DNA of 64,000 nucleotides from Excoecaria cochinchinensis (taxonomy: Eukaryota; Streptophyta; Magnoliopsida; Malpighiales; Euphorbiaceae): assembly GCA_947683425.1 (NCBI GenBank), contig CANTUQ010000078.1, positions 1,552,001-1,616,000 on the forward strand, written 5' to 3'. Below the pieces are notes generated by a model. It was not told the DNA's origin, ran no database searches, and worked only from the letters and a program-made list of their open reading frames with translations. Numbering within the stretch: position 1 is the first letter of the stretch; the number at the start of each line of letters is the position of its first letter. The translations under genes and the position numbers were made by a program. This document shows positions 34,088 to 46,045 of this stretch, piece by piece.

Positions 34088-36887
34088 CATACCTGTTCTT
34101 TTGGTACCTAAAAAGGATGGAACCATGCGCATGTGTGTTGATTGTCGAGCAGTTAACAAAATCACTGTAAAGTATCGCTATCCCATTCTTAGGTTAGATG
34201 ATATGCTTGAAGAGTTAAATGGTTCTGCACTATTCACTAAAATTGACTTAAAAAGTAGTTATCATCAAATTAGGATGAAGTTAGGTGATGAATGGAAAAC
34301 TGCCTTTAAAACAAAATATGGTTTGTATGAATGGTTGGTTATGCCTTTTGGTTTAACTAATTCGCCTAGCACATTTATGAGACTCATGAACCATGTTTTG
34401 CTTGAATTTGTAGGTAAATTTGTTGTTGTATACTTTGATGATATCTTAATTTACAGCAAAAACCTAGAAGAACATTTAAGGCATGTTGCACTTGTGTTAG
34501 CTATTTTGAGAGAACAACTATTGTATGCTGATTTGAAGAAATGCACTTTTTGTGTTGATAATGTTGTTTTCCTAGGATTTATTGTTAGTACACGTGGTGT
34601 TGAAGTTGATAATGAAAAGGTTAAGGCTATCCAAGAAGGGCCAACACCTAAGAATGCAAGTGAGGTAAGGAGCTTTCATGGTTTAGCAAGTTTCTATAGG
34701 AGATTTGTTAGAGATTTTTCCACCATTACTGCACCTTTAAATGAAATCATTAAAAAGTCTGTTGGTTTTAAATGGGGTAAAGAACAGGAAGATGCTTTTA
34801 ATGCTTTGAAAAATCATCAAATTAGGATGAAGTTAGGTGATGAATGGAAAACTGCCTTTAAAACAAAATATGGTTTGTATGAATGGTTGGTTATGCCTTT
34901 TGGTTTAACTAATTCGCCTAGCACATTTATGAGACTCATGAACCATGTTTTGCGTGAATTTGTAGGTAAATTTGTTGTTGTATACTTTGATGATATCTTA
35001 ATTTACAGCAAAAACCTAGAAGAACATTTAAGGCATGTTGCACTTGTGTTAGCTATTTTGAGAGAACAACTATTGTATGCTAATTTGAAGAAATGCACTT
35101 TTTGTGTTGATAGTGTTGTTTTCCTAGGATTTATTGTTAGTGCACGTGGTGTTGAAGTTGATAATGAAAAGGTTAAGGCTATCCAAGAAGGGCCAACACC
35201 TAAGAATGCAAGTGAGGTAAGGAGCTTTCATGGTTTAGCAAGTTTCTATAGGAGATTTGTTAGAGATTTTTCCACCATTACTGCACCTTTAAATGAAATC
35301 ATTAAAAAGTCTTTTGGTTTTAAATGGGGTAAAGAACAGGAAGATGCTTTTAATGCTTTGAAAAATAAATTATGTATTGCTTCTGTTTTGAAATTGCCTG
35401 ATTTTTCTAAGACTTTTGAGATTGAATGTGATGCTTCTGGGATTGGTATAGGTGCTGTTTTGATGCAGGAAAACTGGCCAATAGCCTACTTTAGTGAGAA
35501 GTTGAGTGGAGCACAGTTGAATTACTCTACCTATGATAAAGAGTTCTATGCGTTGGTGAGAGCTCTTGAGGTTTGGGAACACTACCTTTTGCCTAAAGAA
35601 TTCGTGATACACACAGATCACCAGTCTCTCAAATATCTAAAGGGACAAGGTAAGTTAAATAGAAGGCATGGTAAGTGGGTAGAGTACCTTGATACTTTTC
35701 CATATATGATTAAATACAAGCAAGGTAAAGAGAATGTTGTTGCCGATGCACTTTCTAGGAGATATGCATTGATTTCTATGCTTAGTTCTAAATTGTTAGG
35801 TTTTGAGCATTTGAAAGAAATGTATGAGCATGATTCTGATTTTGGTGAAGTGTATAAGGCATGTGAACATTATGCATTTAATAAGTTCTATAGACATGAT
35901 GGGTTTCTTTTTAGGGGAAAACAACTGTGTATACCTGCATGTTCTGTTAGAGAGTTGCTTGTGAAAGAATCACATAACGGGGGATTGATGGGACATTTTG
36001 GTGTGCAAAAGACTTTAGACATGCTTAATGAACATTTTTATTGGCCTAATATGCGAAAATATGTTGAAAAAGTGTGTGCCCAATGTTTTGCATGTAAACA
36101 TGCTAAGTCTAAGTCTTTAAATCAAGGTTTGTATACTCCTTTGCCTGTTCCTACTGAACCTTGGACTGACATTTCTTTGGACTTCATTGTAGGTTTACCA
36201 AGGACAAAAAGGGGAAGGGATAGTGTGTTTGTTGTAGTGGATCGATTTAGTAAAATGGCGCATTTCACTGCTTGTTATAAAACTGATGATGCAACAAACA
36301 AACTGATGGCCAAACTGAGGTTGTTAATAGAACTTTAGGAACTATGTTGCGTGCTATAATTGGTAAGAATCTTAAAACTTGGGAAGAATGTTTGCCATTT
36401 GTTGAGTTTGCTTATAATCGTGCAATTCATACTTCCACATGGTTTTCACCTTTTGAAATTGTGTATGGTTTTAATCCATTGACTTATTGGATTTGATGCC
36501 TTTACCTTTGAATGAACTTTCTAATTTAGATGGCAAGGCTAAGGCTGATTTGGTTAAGACAATACATAATAAAGCACGTGAGAACATTGAGAAGAAGAAC
36601 AAGATGTATGCAAAGCAGGCTAACAAGGGCCGTAGACAAGTGATATTCGAACCAGGAGATTGGGTTTGGATCCATATGCGTAAAGAGAGGTTTCCTAACC
36701 AAAGGAAGTCTAAACTTGATGCAAGAGGAGATGGACTATTTCAAGTGCCGAAACGAATCAATGACAATGCATACAAGATTGATTTGCCAGGTGAGTATGG
36801 TGTAAGTGCAACTTTTAATCTTTCTGACTAATCTCCATTTGACTGTGATTCAGATTCGAGGACGAATCCTTTCGAAGGGGGAGGGGA
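34088..36887 (+). pseudogene. pol: Right arm of K3: pol with duplicated RT core
   Basis: Begins inside RT at PVLLVPKKDGTMRM; upstream parts are lost or elsewhere. RT contains a 552-bp in-frame tandem duplication, so the open frame (34101-36338) has two YFDDILIYS palms. RNase H (IECDASGIGIGAV) and the integrase zinc site follow. At 36295-36302 a deletion between two acaaac copies removes the stretch carrying the second integrase Asp (SDRD) and shifts the frame. Another shift lies in NPLT near 36484, and a TAA replaces Leu in NLSD*SPF at 36829-36831. The end keeps SRTNPFEGGGDD, the hairpin (36853-36868) and the polypurine tract. It cannot encode a working integrase. Confidence 0.9.
34261..35364 (+). 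repeat. In-frame 552-bp tandem duplication of the K3 RT core
   Basis: Copy 1 is 34261-34812 and copy 2 is 34813-35364. Both begin atcatcaaattaggatgaag. 552 bp is 184 codons, so the frame stays open. The copies differ in a handful of residues (for example HVLLEF against HVLREF, STRGVEV against SARGVEV). Confidence 0.92.
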
Positions 36888-38301
36888 TGATATGAGCACA
36901 ACCAAGCATAATGGCAACAAGAGAGATGAACTAGCACTTCCTCAAGGACCAATCACAAGAGCAAGGTCAAAAAAGCTTAAAGAAGTCCTACAAGCATTCA
37001 TGAGACCTTATATAAGAAGATGCAAGTTCAAGAAGAGAAAGAACTAGCACTTCCTCAAGGATCAATCACAAGGGCAAGGTCAAAAAAGCATAAAGAAGTC
37101 CTACAAGCATTCATGAGACCTTATATAAGAAGATGCAAGTTCAAGAAGAGAAAGAACTAGCACTTCCTCAAGGACCAATCACAAGGGCAAGGTCAAAAAA
37201 GCTTAAAGAAGTCCTACATGCATTCATGAGACCTTATATAAGAAGATGCAAGTTCAAGAAGAAAAAGAAGCTAAATTGGACTATGAAGACAAATTTAGGC
37301 GAAATGGTGCAATGGGCCTCCAAGCCACTTTATTTAGTTTCTATTCTTTATGTAACATGTAATTAAGTATATTTGGGCAGCCTAGAACCTAGGAAAACGA
37401 ATTGGGCTTGATTAGAATTGTTTTATTTTGGGCTTATTTGACTATTTTGGGTAGTTTAAGTGGGTAGGCTAAAGTTGGGCTTATCTCTTCTAAAGAGTTG
37501 GGCCAAAATAACTATTTGAGGCTTAAAGAACATGAGGGGGCTGAATTTTATATGGAAGAGTTGAATTTTAATGGGTTTGGGTCAGATTTAGGTTTAGGCC
37601 TACATTAGTGAACTTAGGGTCCTAAATTTTAGGAATGGGTTTTCTTTGATAAATACTTATTATTTTGGGATATTATTAAGTAGAGTTTGAGGGAGAAATA
37701 ATAGCTTGACCTTATCCTTTAGGGGCTGGCCGAAATTCACTTTTAGCCAAGTTTAAGTCTACATTCATTTCTTCTTTTCTTAGGATAATTATGCCTATTT
37801 ATCACTAGCTTTTAGGATTATTTTCAGATTGTATTTATCTTTATTTATTCATGTACTTAGTCCATATTATGGCCAAATACATGTAGATAAAGGTTAGGAA
37901 TTATCTTTGTTATTTATTTTATTAATTATCTCTTAGAGTTAGTGTTTGATTATAACTCCTTTAGGGAGGGGTGGCTGCCTAGCCTATATAAAGGGATGAA
38001 CTTCTTCGTTTGTACTTTACATTTTTGCATATTTATTATTAATGGATTTTCATTGACTGAATTTGTGAGAGTTAATTTTTATTGATTCTTGCTATTGTAT
38101 GAAGAATTAGACTTAGGCGATTTGCATGATTAATGTATGCTTGATTCTTATTTTTCTTACTTTCTAAATCAATCTATTATAAGCGTTTCCATTCAAGTTT
38201 GTTTGGGGGTTCTTTAGATTGGGGGTTTATTCACTTGTTTATGATCAATATTCATGGTATGTTGGCATTCTAGTTTGCATATAGGCTGGGGTTCCGCATC
38301 A
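36888..38301 (+). repeat. 3' LTR of K3 (expanded)
   Basis: TGATATGAGCAC...TTCCGCATCA, 1414 bp against 1175 bp in K5. Most of the extra length is a 113-bp tandem repeat near its start. It encodes LALPQGPITRARSKKLKEVL. A TATA-like ctatataaag lies near 37984-37993. Confidence 0.9.
36931..37265 (+). repeat. 113-bp tandem repeats in the K3 LTR
   Basis: Units beginning ctagcacttcctcaagg start at 36931, 37044 and 37157, with a period of exactly 113 bp. K5 and other K LTRs have one copy. Confidence 0.9.
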
Positions 38302-39359
38302 ATTGATGGGACACTTTGGCGTGCAAAAAACTTTAGACATGCTTAATGAACATTTTTATTGGCCTAATATGCGAAAATATGTTGAAAAAGTGTGTGCCCA
38401 ATGTTTTGCATGTAAATAGGCTAAGTCTAAGTCTTTAAATCAAGGTTTGTATACTCCTTTGCCTGTTCCTACTGAACCTTGGACTAACATTTCTATGGAC
38501 TTCATTGTAGGTTTACCAAGGACAAAAAGGGGAAGGGATAGTGTGTTTGTTGTAGTGGACCGATTTAGTAAAATGACGCATTTCATTGCTTGTCATAAAA
38601 CTGATGATGCAACAAACATAGCTGATTTGTTTTTCAGGGAAGTAGTTCGATTGCATGGTATACCTAGAACTATTGTCTCTAATAGAGATTCTAAGTTCCT
38701 AAGTCACTTTTGGCGTGTTTTGTGGGCTAAACTTGGTACTAAACTTGTATTTTCTACTACTTGTCATCCATAAACTGATGGCCAAACTGAGGTTGTTAAT
38801 AGAACTTTAGGAACTATGTTGCGTGCTATAATTGGTAAGAATCTTAAAACTTGGGAAGAATGTTTGCCATTTGTTGAGTTTGCTTATAATCGTGCAATTC
38901 ATACTTCCACAGGGTTTTCACCTTTTGAAATTGTGTATGGTTTTAATCCATTGACTTGTTGGATTTGATGCCTTTACCTTTGAATGAACTTTCTAATTTA
39001 GATGGCAAGGCTAAGGCTGATTTGGTTAAGACAATACATAATAAAGCACGTGAGCACATTGAGAAGAAGAACAAGATGTATGCAAAGCAGGCTAACAAGG
39101 GCAGTAGACAAGTGATATTCGAACCAGGAGATTGGGTTTGGATCCATATGCGTAAAGAGAGGTTTCCTAACCAAAGGAAGTCTAAACTTGATGCAAGAGG
39201 AGATGGACCATTTCAAGTGCTGGAACGAATCAATGACAATGCATACAAGATTGATTTGCCAGGTGAGTATGGTGTAAGTGCAACTTTTAATGTTTCTGAC
39301 TTATCTCCATTTGACTGTGATTTAGATTCGAGGATGAATCCTTTTGAAGGGTGAGGGGA
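38302..39359 (+). pseudogene. pol: Right arm of K4: integrase fragment
   Basis: Begins inside the integrase zinc site (LMGHFGVQKT) directly after the K3 LTR, so K3 inserted into K4. It continues through CAQCFACK, MDFIVGLPRT and TEVVNRT to the GPF-type module. Damage: TAG replaces Gln in ACK*AKS near 38416, the catalytic SDRD has become SNRD near 38680, TAA replaces Gln in HP*TDGQ near 38770, a shift lies in NPLT near 38955, and a TGA occurs in FEG*GDD near 39352. Further right it passes into its 3' LTR at 39360. Long dead. Confidence 0.9.
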
Positions 39360-39412
39360 TGATATGAGCACAACCAAGCATAATGGCAACAAGAGAGATG
39401 AACTAGCACTTC
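39360..39412 (+). repeat. 3' LTR of K4, first piece
   Basis: TGATATGAGC start after the polypurine tract. The LTR is split by four later insertions; further pieces are at 40258-40313, 48020-48392 and 57525-57533, and the rest lies beyond the window. Confidence 0.88.
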
Positions 39413-40257
39413 TGATGCGAGCACTATCAAGGAACAACAAAAGGATGAGCTAGCATTACCAAATGGTCCAATGACAAGATTTCGGGTTAAGAAGTTCAAA
39501 GAGGCACTAAATGGTTACATGGGCCGAATTGTGGAAGCTTTGGATAGCAAAGAGGAGCTTGGGCCGAATGGCATCAATACCAACTCAATGGAGCAGAATT
39601 GTGAAGGCCAAATGTGCATGATAAATTTGACATGTGCAAGTCATGTGCCACTTGACACGTGCAATGCATGTGACACTTGACATGTGCACAACATGTGACA
39701 TAATATATGTGCAATGCATGTGTTACTTAATGAACTTATGGGCTGAATTGTTTGGGCTATTAGTTTGGACTTTTGTTTGTTATTTTTATTTGATTAAGTG
39801 TATTAGTTAGGCCTTTGGACTTGGGCTCACGCCCCTTGCTGGGCAGCCCATTCATTTGGTTTGTTTTTCCTTTTCTAAGTAGGAAAATGGACCTAATTTC
39901 TAATCCTAATGGGCTATGGAAATTCGGCCTTCTTTTACTTAATTAGGGTTAGGTTTTGTTTTAGGAGGATATAAATACCTCATTAAACTCATTTGTATGG
40001 AGACTTTGATTATTGATTAATTCCAATTGGCTTGGCCGAATTCTACTTACTTAGAGAGGGAGTTGCTTGCTTTCTTTTGAATAACTTATCAATTGTTTTG
40101 ATTGTGGCATTTTTCATCTTCTTTAATTCCTAATTATTTTCGTTTCCATTCACAGGTTGATTGGGTGTTCAATAGGGAGGGTTTTTGTCTCTTTGTTCTT
40201 TGCTAACCATCTTGTATGTGTGGGTTTGTAGCTTATTAGCTATTGAGTTCCGCATCA
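39413..40257 (+). repeat. Solo LTR, F-like U3 with J-like U5 (acttc duplication)
   Basis: 845 bp, TGATGCGAGCAC...TTCCGCATCA, flanked by acttc at 39408-39412 and 40258-40262. Its first 350 bases match the F LTR, including the LPNGPMTRFRVKKFKEAL frame and CATGTG hexamers. The end (gtagcttattagctattgag) matches the J, D and M LTRs. Confidence 0.9.
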
Positions 40258-40313
40258 ACTTCCACAAGGACCAATCACAAGAGCAAGGTCAAAGAAGCTT
40301 AAAGAAGTCCTAC
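40258..40313 (+). repeat. 3' LTR of K4, second piece
   Basis: Starts with the right acttc copy and continues the K LTR (caaggaccaatcacaagagc) to cctac, the left target copy of K5. Confidence 0.85.
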
Positions 40314-41488
40314 TGATGCGGAACCCCAGCCTATATGCAAACTAGAACGCCAACATACCATGAATATTGATCATAAACAAGTGAATAAACCCCCAATCTA
40401 AAGAACCCCCAAACAAGATTGAATAGAAACGCTTATAATAGATTGATTTAGAAAGTAAGAAGAATAAGAATCAAGCATACATTAACCATGCAAATTGCCT
40501 AAGTCTAATTCTTCATACAATAGCAAGAATCAATAGAAATTAACTCTCACAAATTCAGTCAATGAAAATTCATTAATCATAAGATATGCAAAATGTAAAG
40601 TACAAATGAAGAAGTTCAGCCCTTTATATAGGCAAGGCAGCCACCCCTCCCTAGAGGAGTTATAATCAAACACTAACTCTAAGAGATAATTAATAAAATA
40701 AATAATAAAGATAATTCCTAACCTTTATCTACATGTATTTGGCCATAATATGGACTAAGTACATGAATAAATAAAGATAAATACAATCTGAAAATAATCC
40801 TAAAAGCTAGTGATTATCCTAAGGAAAATGAATGTAGACTCAATTTTGGCTATAAGTGGAATTTGGCTAACTCACTCAAGATAAATTCATCCTATTGTTT
40901 CTCCATCAAACTCTATTCAATAATATCCCAAAATAATAAGTATTTATCAAAAAAAAGCCATTCCTAAAATTTAGGACCCCAAGTTCAACAATGTAGGCAT
41001 AAAGCTAAATTTGACTCAAACCCATCCAAATTCAGCTTTCCCCTTTAAAATCCGGCCCCCTCATGTTTTCTAAGCCTCAATTAGTTATTTAGGCCCAACT
41101 CTTTAGAAGAGATAAGCCCAACTTTAGCCTACCCACTTAAACTACCCAAAATACTCAAATAAGCCCAAAAATAAAACAAACCTAATTAAATAAGCCCAAA
41201 ACGTTTTCTAAGGTACTAGGCTGCCCAAATACATTTAATTATATGTCATTACAAGAATAGAAGCTAAACAAAATAGCTTGAAGGCCCATTTGACCATTCG
41301 GCCTCAACTTGTCTTCATAGCCCAATTCAGCTTCTTTCCCCTCTTGAACTTGTATCTTCTCTACATAAGGCCTCATGAATGCTTGTAGGACTTCTTTAAG
41401 TTTCTTTGACCTTGCTCTTGTGATTGGTCCTTGAGGAAGTGCTAGTTCATCTCTCTTATTGCCATTATGCTTGGTTGTGCTCATATCA
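40314..41488 (-). repeat. 3' LTR of K5
   Basis: 1175 bp, TGATGCGGAACC...GCTCATATCA on the plus strand. The polypurine tract (minus strand, 41489-41505) and the hairpin GATTCG-AGGA-CGAATC (41508-41523) lie beside it. Confidence 0.93.
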
Positions 41489-42765
41489 TCCCCTCCCCCT
41501 TCGAAAGGATTCGTCCTCGAATCTGAATCACAGTCAAATGGAGATAAGTCAGAAACATTAAAAGTTGCACTTACACCATACTCACCTGGCAAATCAATCT
41601 TGTATGCATTGTCATTGATTCGTTTTAGCACTTGAAATGGTCCATCTCCTCTTACATTAAGTTTAGACTTCCTTTGGTTAGAAAATCTCTCTTTACGCAT
41701 ATGGATCCAAACCCAATCTCCTGGTTCGAATATCACTTGTCTACGGCCCTTGTTAGCCTGCTTTGCATACATCTTGTTCTTCTTCTCAATGTGCTCACGT
41801 GCTTTATTATGTATTGTCTTAACCAAATCAGCCTTAGCCTTGCCATCTAAATTAGAAAGTTCATTCAAAGGTAAAGGCATCAAATCCAACACAGTCAATG
41901 GATTAAAACCATACACAATTTCAAAAGGTGAAAACCCTGTGGAAGTATGAATTGCACGATTATAAGCAAACTCAACAAATGGCAAACATTCTTCCCAAGT
42001 TTTAAGATTCTTACCAATTATAGCACGCAACATAGTTCCTAAAGTTCTATTAACAACCTCAGTTTGGCCATCAGTTTGTGGATGACAAGTAGTAGAAAAC
42101 ACAAGTTTAGTACCAAGTTTACCCCACAAAACACGCCAAAAGTGACTTAGGAACTTAGAATCTCTATCAGAGACAATAGTTCTAGGTATACCATGCAATC
42201 GAACTACTTCTCTAAAAAACAAATCAGCTATGTTTGTTGCATCATCAGTTTTATGACAAGCAAAGAAATGCGCCATTTTACTAAATCGGTCCACTACAAC
42301 AAACACACTATCCCTTCCCCTTTTTGTCCTTGGTAAACCTACAATGAAGTCCATAGAAATGTCAGTCCAAGGTTCAGTGGGAACAGGCAAAGGAGTATAC
42401 AAACCTTGATTTAAAGACTTAGACTTAGCCTGTTTACATGCAAAACATTGGGCACACACTTTTTCAACATATTTTCGCATATTAGGCCAATAAAAATGTT
42501 CATTAAGCATGACTAAAGTCTTTTGCACACCAAAGTGTCCCATCAATCTCCCGCTATGTGATTCTTTCACAAGCAACTCTCTAATAGAACATGCAGGTAT
42601 ACACATTTGTTTTCCCCTAAAAAGAAACCCATCATGTCTATAGAACTTATTAAATGCATAATGTTCACATGCCTTATACACTTCACCAAAATCAGAATCA
42701 TGCTCATACATTTCTTTCAAATGCTCAAAACCTAACAATTTGGAACTAAGCATAGAAATCAGTGT
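41239..42765 (-). pseudogene. pol: K5 integrase with LTR-encoded tail
   Basis: Open from just after a TAA near 42765, which replaces the Tyr codon of SRRYALISM, to a stop at 41239. The HHCC zinc site (GHFGVQKT, CAQCFACK), catalytic Asp in MDFIVGLPRT and SDRDSKF, and Glu in TEVVNRT are all present, followed by the GPF-type module (DGPFQVLKRI). It would insert the DNA copy into the genome. The frame passes SRTNPFEGGGDD at the polypurine tract and runs some 80 codons into the 3' LTR, encoding ALPQGPITRARSKKLKEVL and an acidic end. No chromodomain is present. This domain is intact and is broken only by being cut from the upstream frame. Confidence 0.92.
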
Positions 42766-44164
42766 TTATCTCCTAGAAAGTGCATCAGCAACAACATTCT
42801 CTTTACCTTGCTTATATTTAATCACATATGGAAAAGTATCAAGGTACTCTACCCACTTACCATGCCTTCTATTCAACTTACCTTGTCCCTTTAGATATTT
42901 GAGAGATTGGTGATCTGTGTGTATCATGAATTCTTTAGGCAAAAGGTAGTGTTCCCAAACCTCAAGAGCTCTCACCAACGCATAGAATTCTTTATCATAT
43001 GTAGAGTAATTCAGCTGTGCTCCACTCAACTTCTCACTAAAGTATGCTATTGGGCGGTTTTCCTGCATCAAAACAGCACCTATACTAATCCCAGAAGCAT
43101 CACATTCAATCTCAAAAGTCTTAGAAAAATCAGGTAATTTCAAAACAGGAGCAGTACACAATTTATCTTTCAAAGCATTAAAAGCATCTTCCTGTTCTTT
43201 ACCTCATTTAAAACCAACAGACTTTTTAATGATTTCATTTAAAGGTGCAGCAATGGTGGAAAAATCTTTAACAAATCTCCTATAGAAACTTGCTAAACCA
43301 TGAAAGCTCCTTACCTCACTTGCATTCTTAGGTGTTGGCCATTCTTGGATAGCCTTAACCTTTTCATTATCAACTTCAACACCACGTGCACTAACAATAA
43401 ATCCTAGGAAAACAACACTATCAACACAAAAAGTGCATTTCTTCAAATTAGCATATAATTGTTGTTCTCTCAAAACAGCTAACACAAGTGCAACATGCCT
43501 TAAATGTTCTTCTAGGTTTTTGCTGTAAATTAAGATATCATCAAAGTATACAACAACAAATTTACCTAAAAATTCACGCAAAACATGGTTCATGAGTCTC
43601 ATAAATGTGCTAGGCGCATTAGTTAAACCAAAAGGCATAACCAACCATTCATACAAACCATATTTTGTTTTAAAGGCAGTTTTCCATTCATCACCTAACT
43701 TCATCCTGATTTGATGATAACCACTTTTTAAGTCAATTTTAGTGAATATTACAGCACCATTTAACTCTTCAAGCATATCATCTAACCTAGGAATGGGATG
43801 GCGATACTTTACAGTGATTTTGTTAACTGCTCGACAATCAACACACATGCGCATGGTTCCATCCTTTTTAGGTACCAAAAGAACAGGTACGGCACAAGGA
43901 CTTAGGCTTTCTCTCACGTGTCCCTTTGCTAAAAGTTCCTCCACTTGTCTTTGCAACTCCTTTGTTTCTTCCGGATTGCTTTGATAAGCTGGACGGTTTG
44001 GAATTTGTGCACCAGGAACAAAATCAATTTGATGTTCAATCCCTCTAATTGGTGGCAACCCAGGTGGTATCTCCTCAAGGAAGACATCTTTATAATCCTG
44101 CAATAAGTCAGAAAAAGAACTAGGCAAATTTGGGTTAAGGTTAGTTTCAGAAAAATAATTGTCC
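42766..44164 (-). pseudogene. pol: K5 reverse transcriptase and RNase H
   Basis: RT motifs are present in order: IEHQIDFVPGAQIPNRPAY, VPVLLVPKKDGTMRMCVDCR, KIDLKSGYHQIRM, YFDDILIYS. RNase H (IECDASGISIGAV, HTDHQSLKYL) follows. A TGA near 43202-43204 replaces the Trp of GFKWGKEQ and separates RT from RNase H. A small deletion near 44165 puts RT out of frame with gag-protease. RT would copy the element RNA from the initiator-Met primer and RNase H would remove the RNA. Both carry their visible catalytic Asp residues. Confidence 0.9.
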
Positions 44165-46045
44165 TTAAACCTCTAAAGTTCTCATGCCTAAGTAAGCACT
44201 CTTCAACTCTCTCTCTTTTGCATAAAAGGAATATTTGCTGAATTTTTCACTCAACTCACTCTGCTCTGCTTTTACCTCAACACACATTAACTTCTTCTCT
44301 CCTGCACTTCTCTCATTCTTTCTCTCACTAGTGCAGTCACTCACCATTGGGCCTTTACTTTTATTCTTTTCACTACTGGCCTCTTTTCTCTCATTTTTCT
44401 TTTCTTTCTCACTTCCCTTTACCTCTTTTGCAGATTGATGTATCTTCACTTGATCTGCATATACATCTTTAGGTGCCAAAGGGGCAAGTGTGTGTTTACA
44501 TCCTTTAAATTCAAAAGTGTACCTATTTCTAAATCCATCATGTAATACGCGCCTATCAAATTGCCAAGGCCTTCCTAGCAAAATATGACCAGCATGCATA
44601 GGTACAACATCACAAGTGACTTCATCTTCATATTTACCAATGGAAAATAATATAGTTAAACGTTTGGTCACCTTAACTTCCCCACTATCATTCAACCACT
44701 GAAGTCTGTATGGGTTAGGGTGTTTCTTAGTTTTAAGTCCTAATTTATCAACTAAGACTGTACTAGCAACATTAACACAACTACCCCCATCAATTATCAT
44801 GCTACAGACTTTCCCACCTATTAGGCATCTAGTATGAAATATGTTTTCCCTCTGTTCTAGTCCTTCTTCTTTTACATTTACATTCAATGCACGCAACACC
44901 ACTAAGGACTCTCCCTGAACAGGATACTCTACATTTTCATCTACATCAGAACAATCCTCCAAAGGTGGCATATCATCACAGTCATTATCAGATTTAGAAT
45001 CAGAAACAATTTCATCCCCCCTAATTATCATGGTCTTTTTATTCCCACATTCATTAGCATAATGACCACGACCCTTACATTTGAAACACTGAATGTCCCT
45101 ATGTCTATTAGGTTTAGGGGTTGTTTCAGAAGTACCTTTTTGTGCAGTAACCGTTTTCTCTTTGGAATTTGACTGGTACTTGGAAGTGGATTCTTTCTTT
45201 GTGTCACCCTTGTTCCACTTTGAATTCCATTTATTGTTATTGGAATTTGCATAGGATTTGGTTGTCCCACGTCTACTTCTTTGTCTCTCCACTTTAATTG
45301 CAATGTTCACCAAATCATCCATATCCACATAATGCTGCAATTCAACAATATCAGCAAGTTCTCTATTCATACCTCCCAAAAAGTGAGACATCGTTTGATA
45401 TTCATCCTCCACAATGCTTGCTTTAATCATGAGCATCTCCATCTCCTTGTAGTAATCCTCCACTGAACTAGATCCTTGTGTAAGTCTTTGTAACTGATTG
45501 TGGAGTTCCTTATGATAGTAACTAGGCACATACTTCTTTCTCATGATTCTTTTCATTTCCTCCCAAGAAGTGATAGGGAGTTCCCCATTTCTCCTCCTAC
45601 TTTTCAATAACTCATCCCACCAAATTAGTGCATAATCAGAAAATTCAATGGCTGCGAGTTTTACCTTTTTCTCATCTGAATAGTGGTGGCATGAAAAGAT
45701 CATCTCTACCTTTCTTTCCCATTCGAGATAGGCATCCACATCATTTTTGCCTTTGAATGGGGGAATCTTCATCTTGATAGCACTCAAATTATTGTCTTTA
45801 CTTTCCATTCGATTGTCATACCTCCTTGCTCTCATTGGGAAGGAATGAGCCTCCTCTTCTCCATCATCATTGTATAATTGGTCTACTTCTTCCTCCCTTG
45901 TATATTTGCCCTTGGAAGCTTTAAGGTCACTCTCCATGCTATCAATCCTGAGATTTAGCTTTTGCAAACTATCCATAAAAGCTTTAATCATAAGTTTAGT
46001 ATCATGGGGAATCTCAGTCTCATCTTTACTATTGTTTCCAGACAT
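44165..46045 (-). pseudogene. gag: K5 gag-protease
   Basis: 626 codons from the ATG at 46045 (MSGNNSKDETEIPHD). Upstream in-frame codons belong to the leader. Residues 12-40 are helical, the gag core has YLEWERKVEMIFSCHHY and KKYVPSYYHKELH, and a CX2CX4HX4C zinc knuckle (CFKCKGRGHYANEC) and acidic spacer follow. The protease has IDGGSCVNVAS and ILLGRPWQFDRR, and a Lys/Glu-rich linker comes next. It ends RTLEV* because a deletion shifts the frame where F reads RALVLIRFKE. Up to that point it appears undamaged. Gag forms the particle and protease would process the polyprotein. The CACGTG motif lies at 46091-46096, upstream of the start. Confidence 0.92.

Noticed and set aside
34088..38301. K3 as a single functional pol gene
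   Set aside because: A deletion removes an integrase catalytic Asp, and there are further frameshifts and a stop; upstream gag is also missing.
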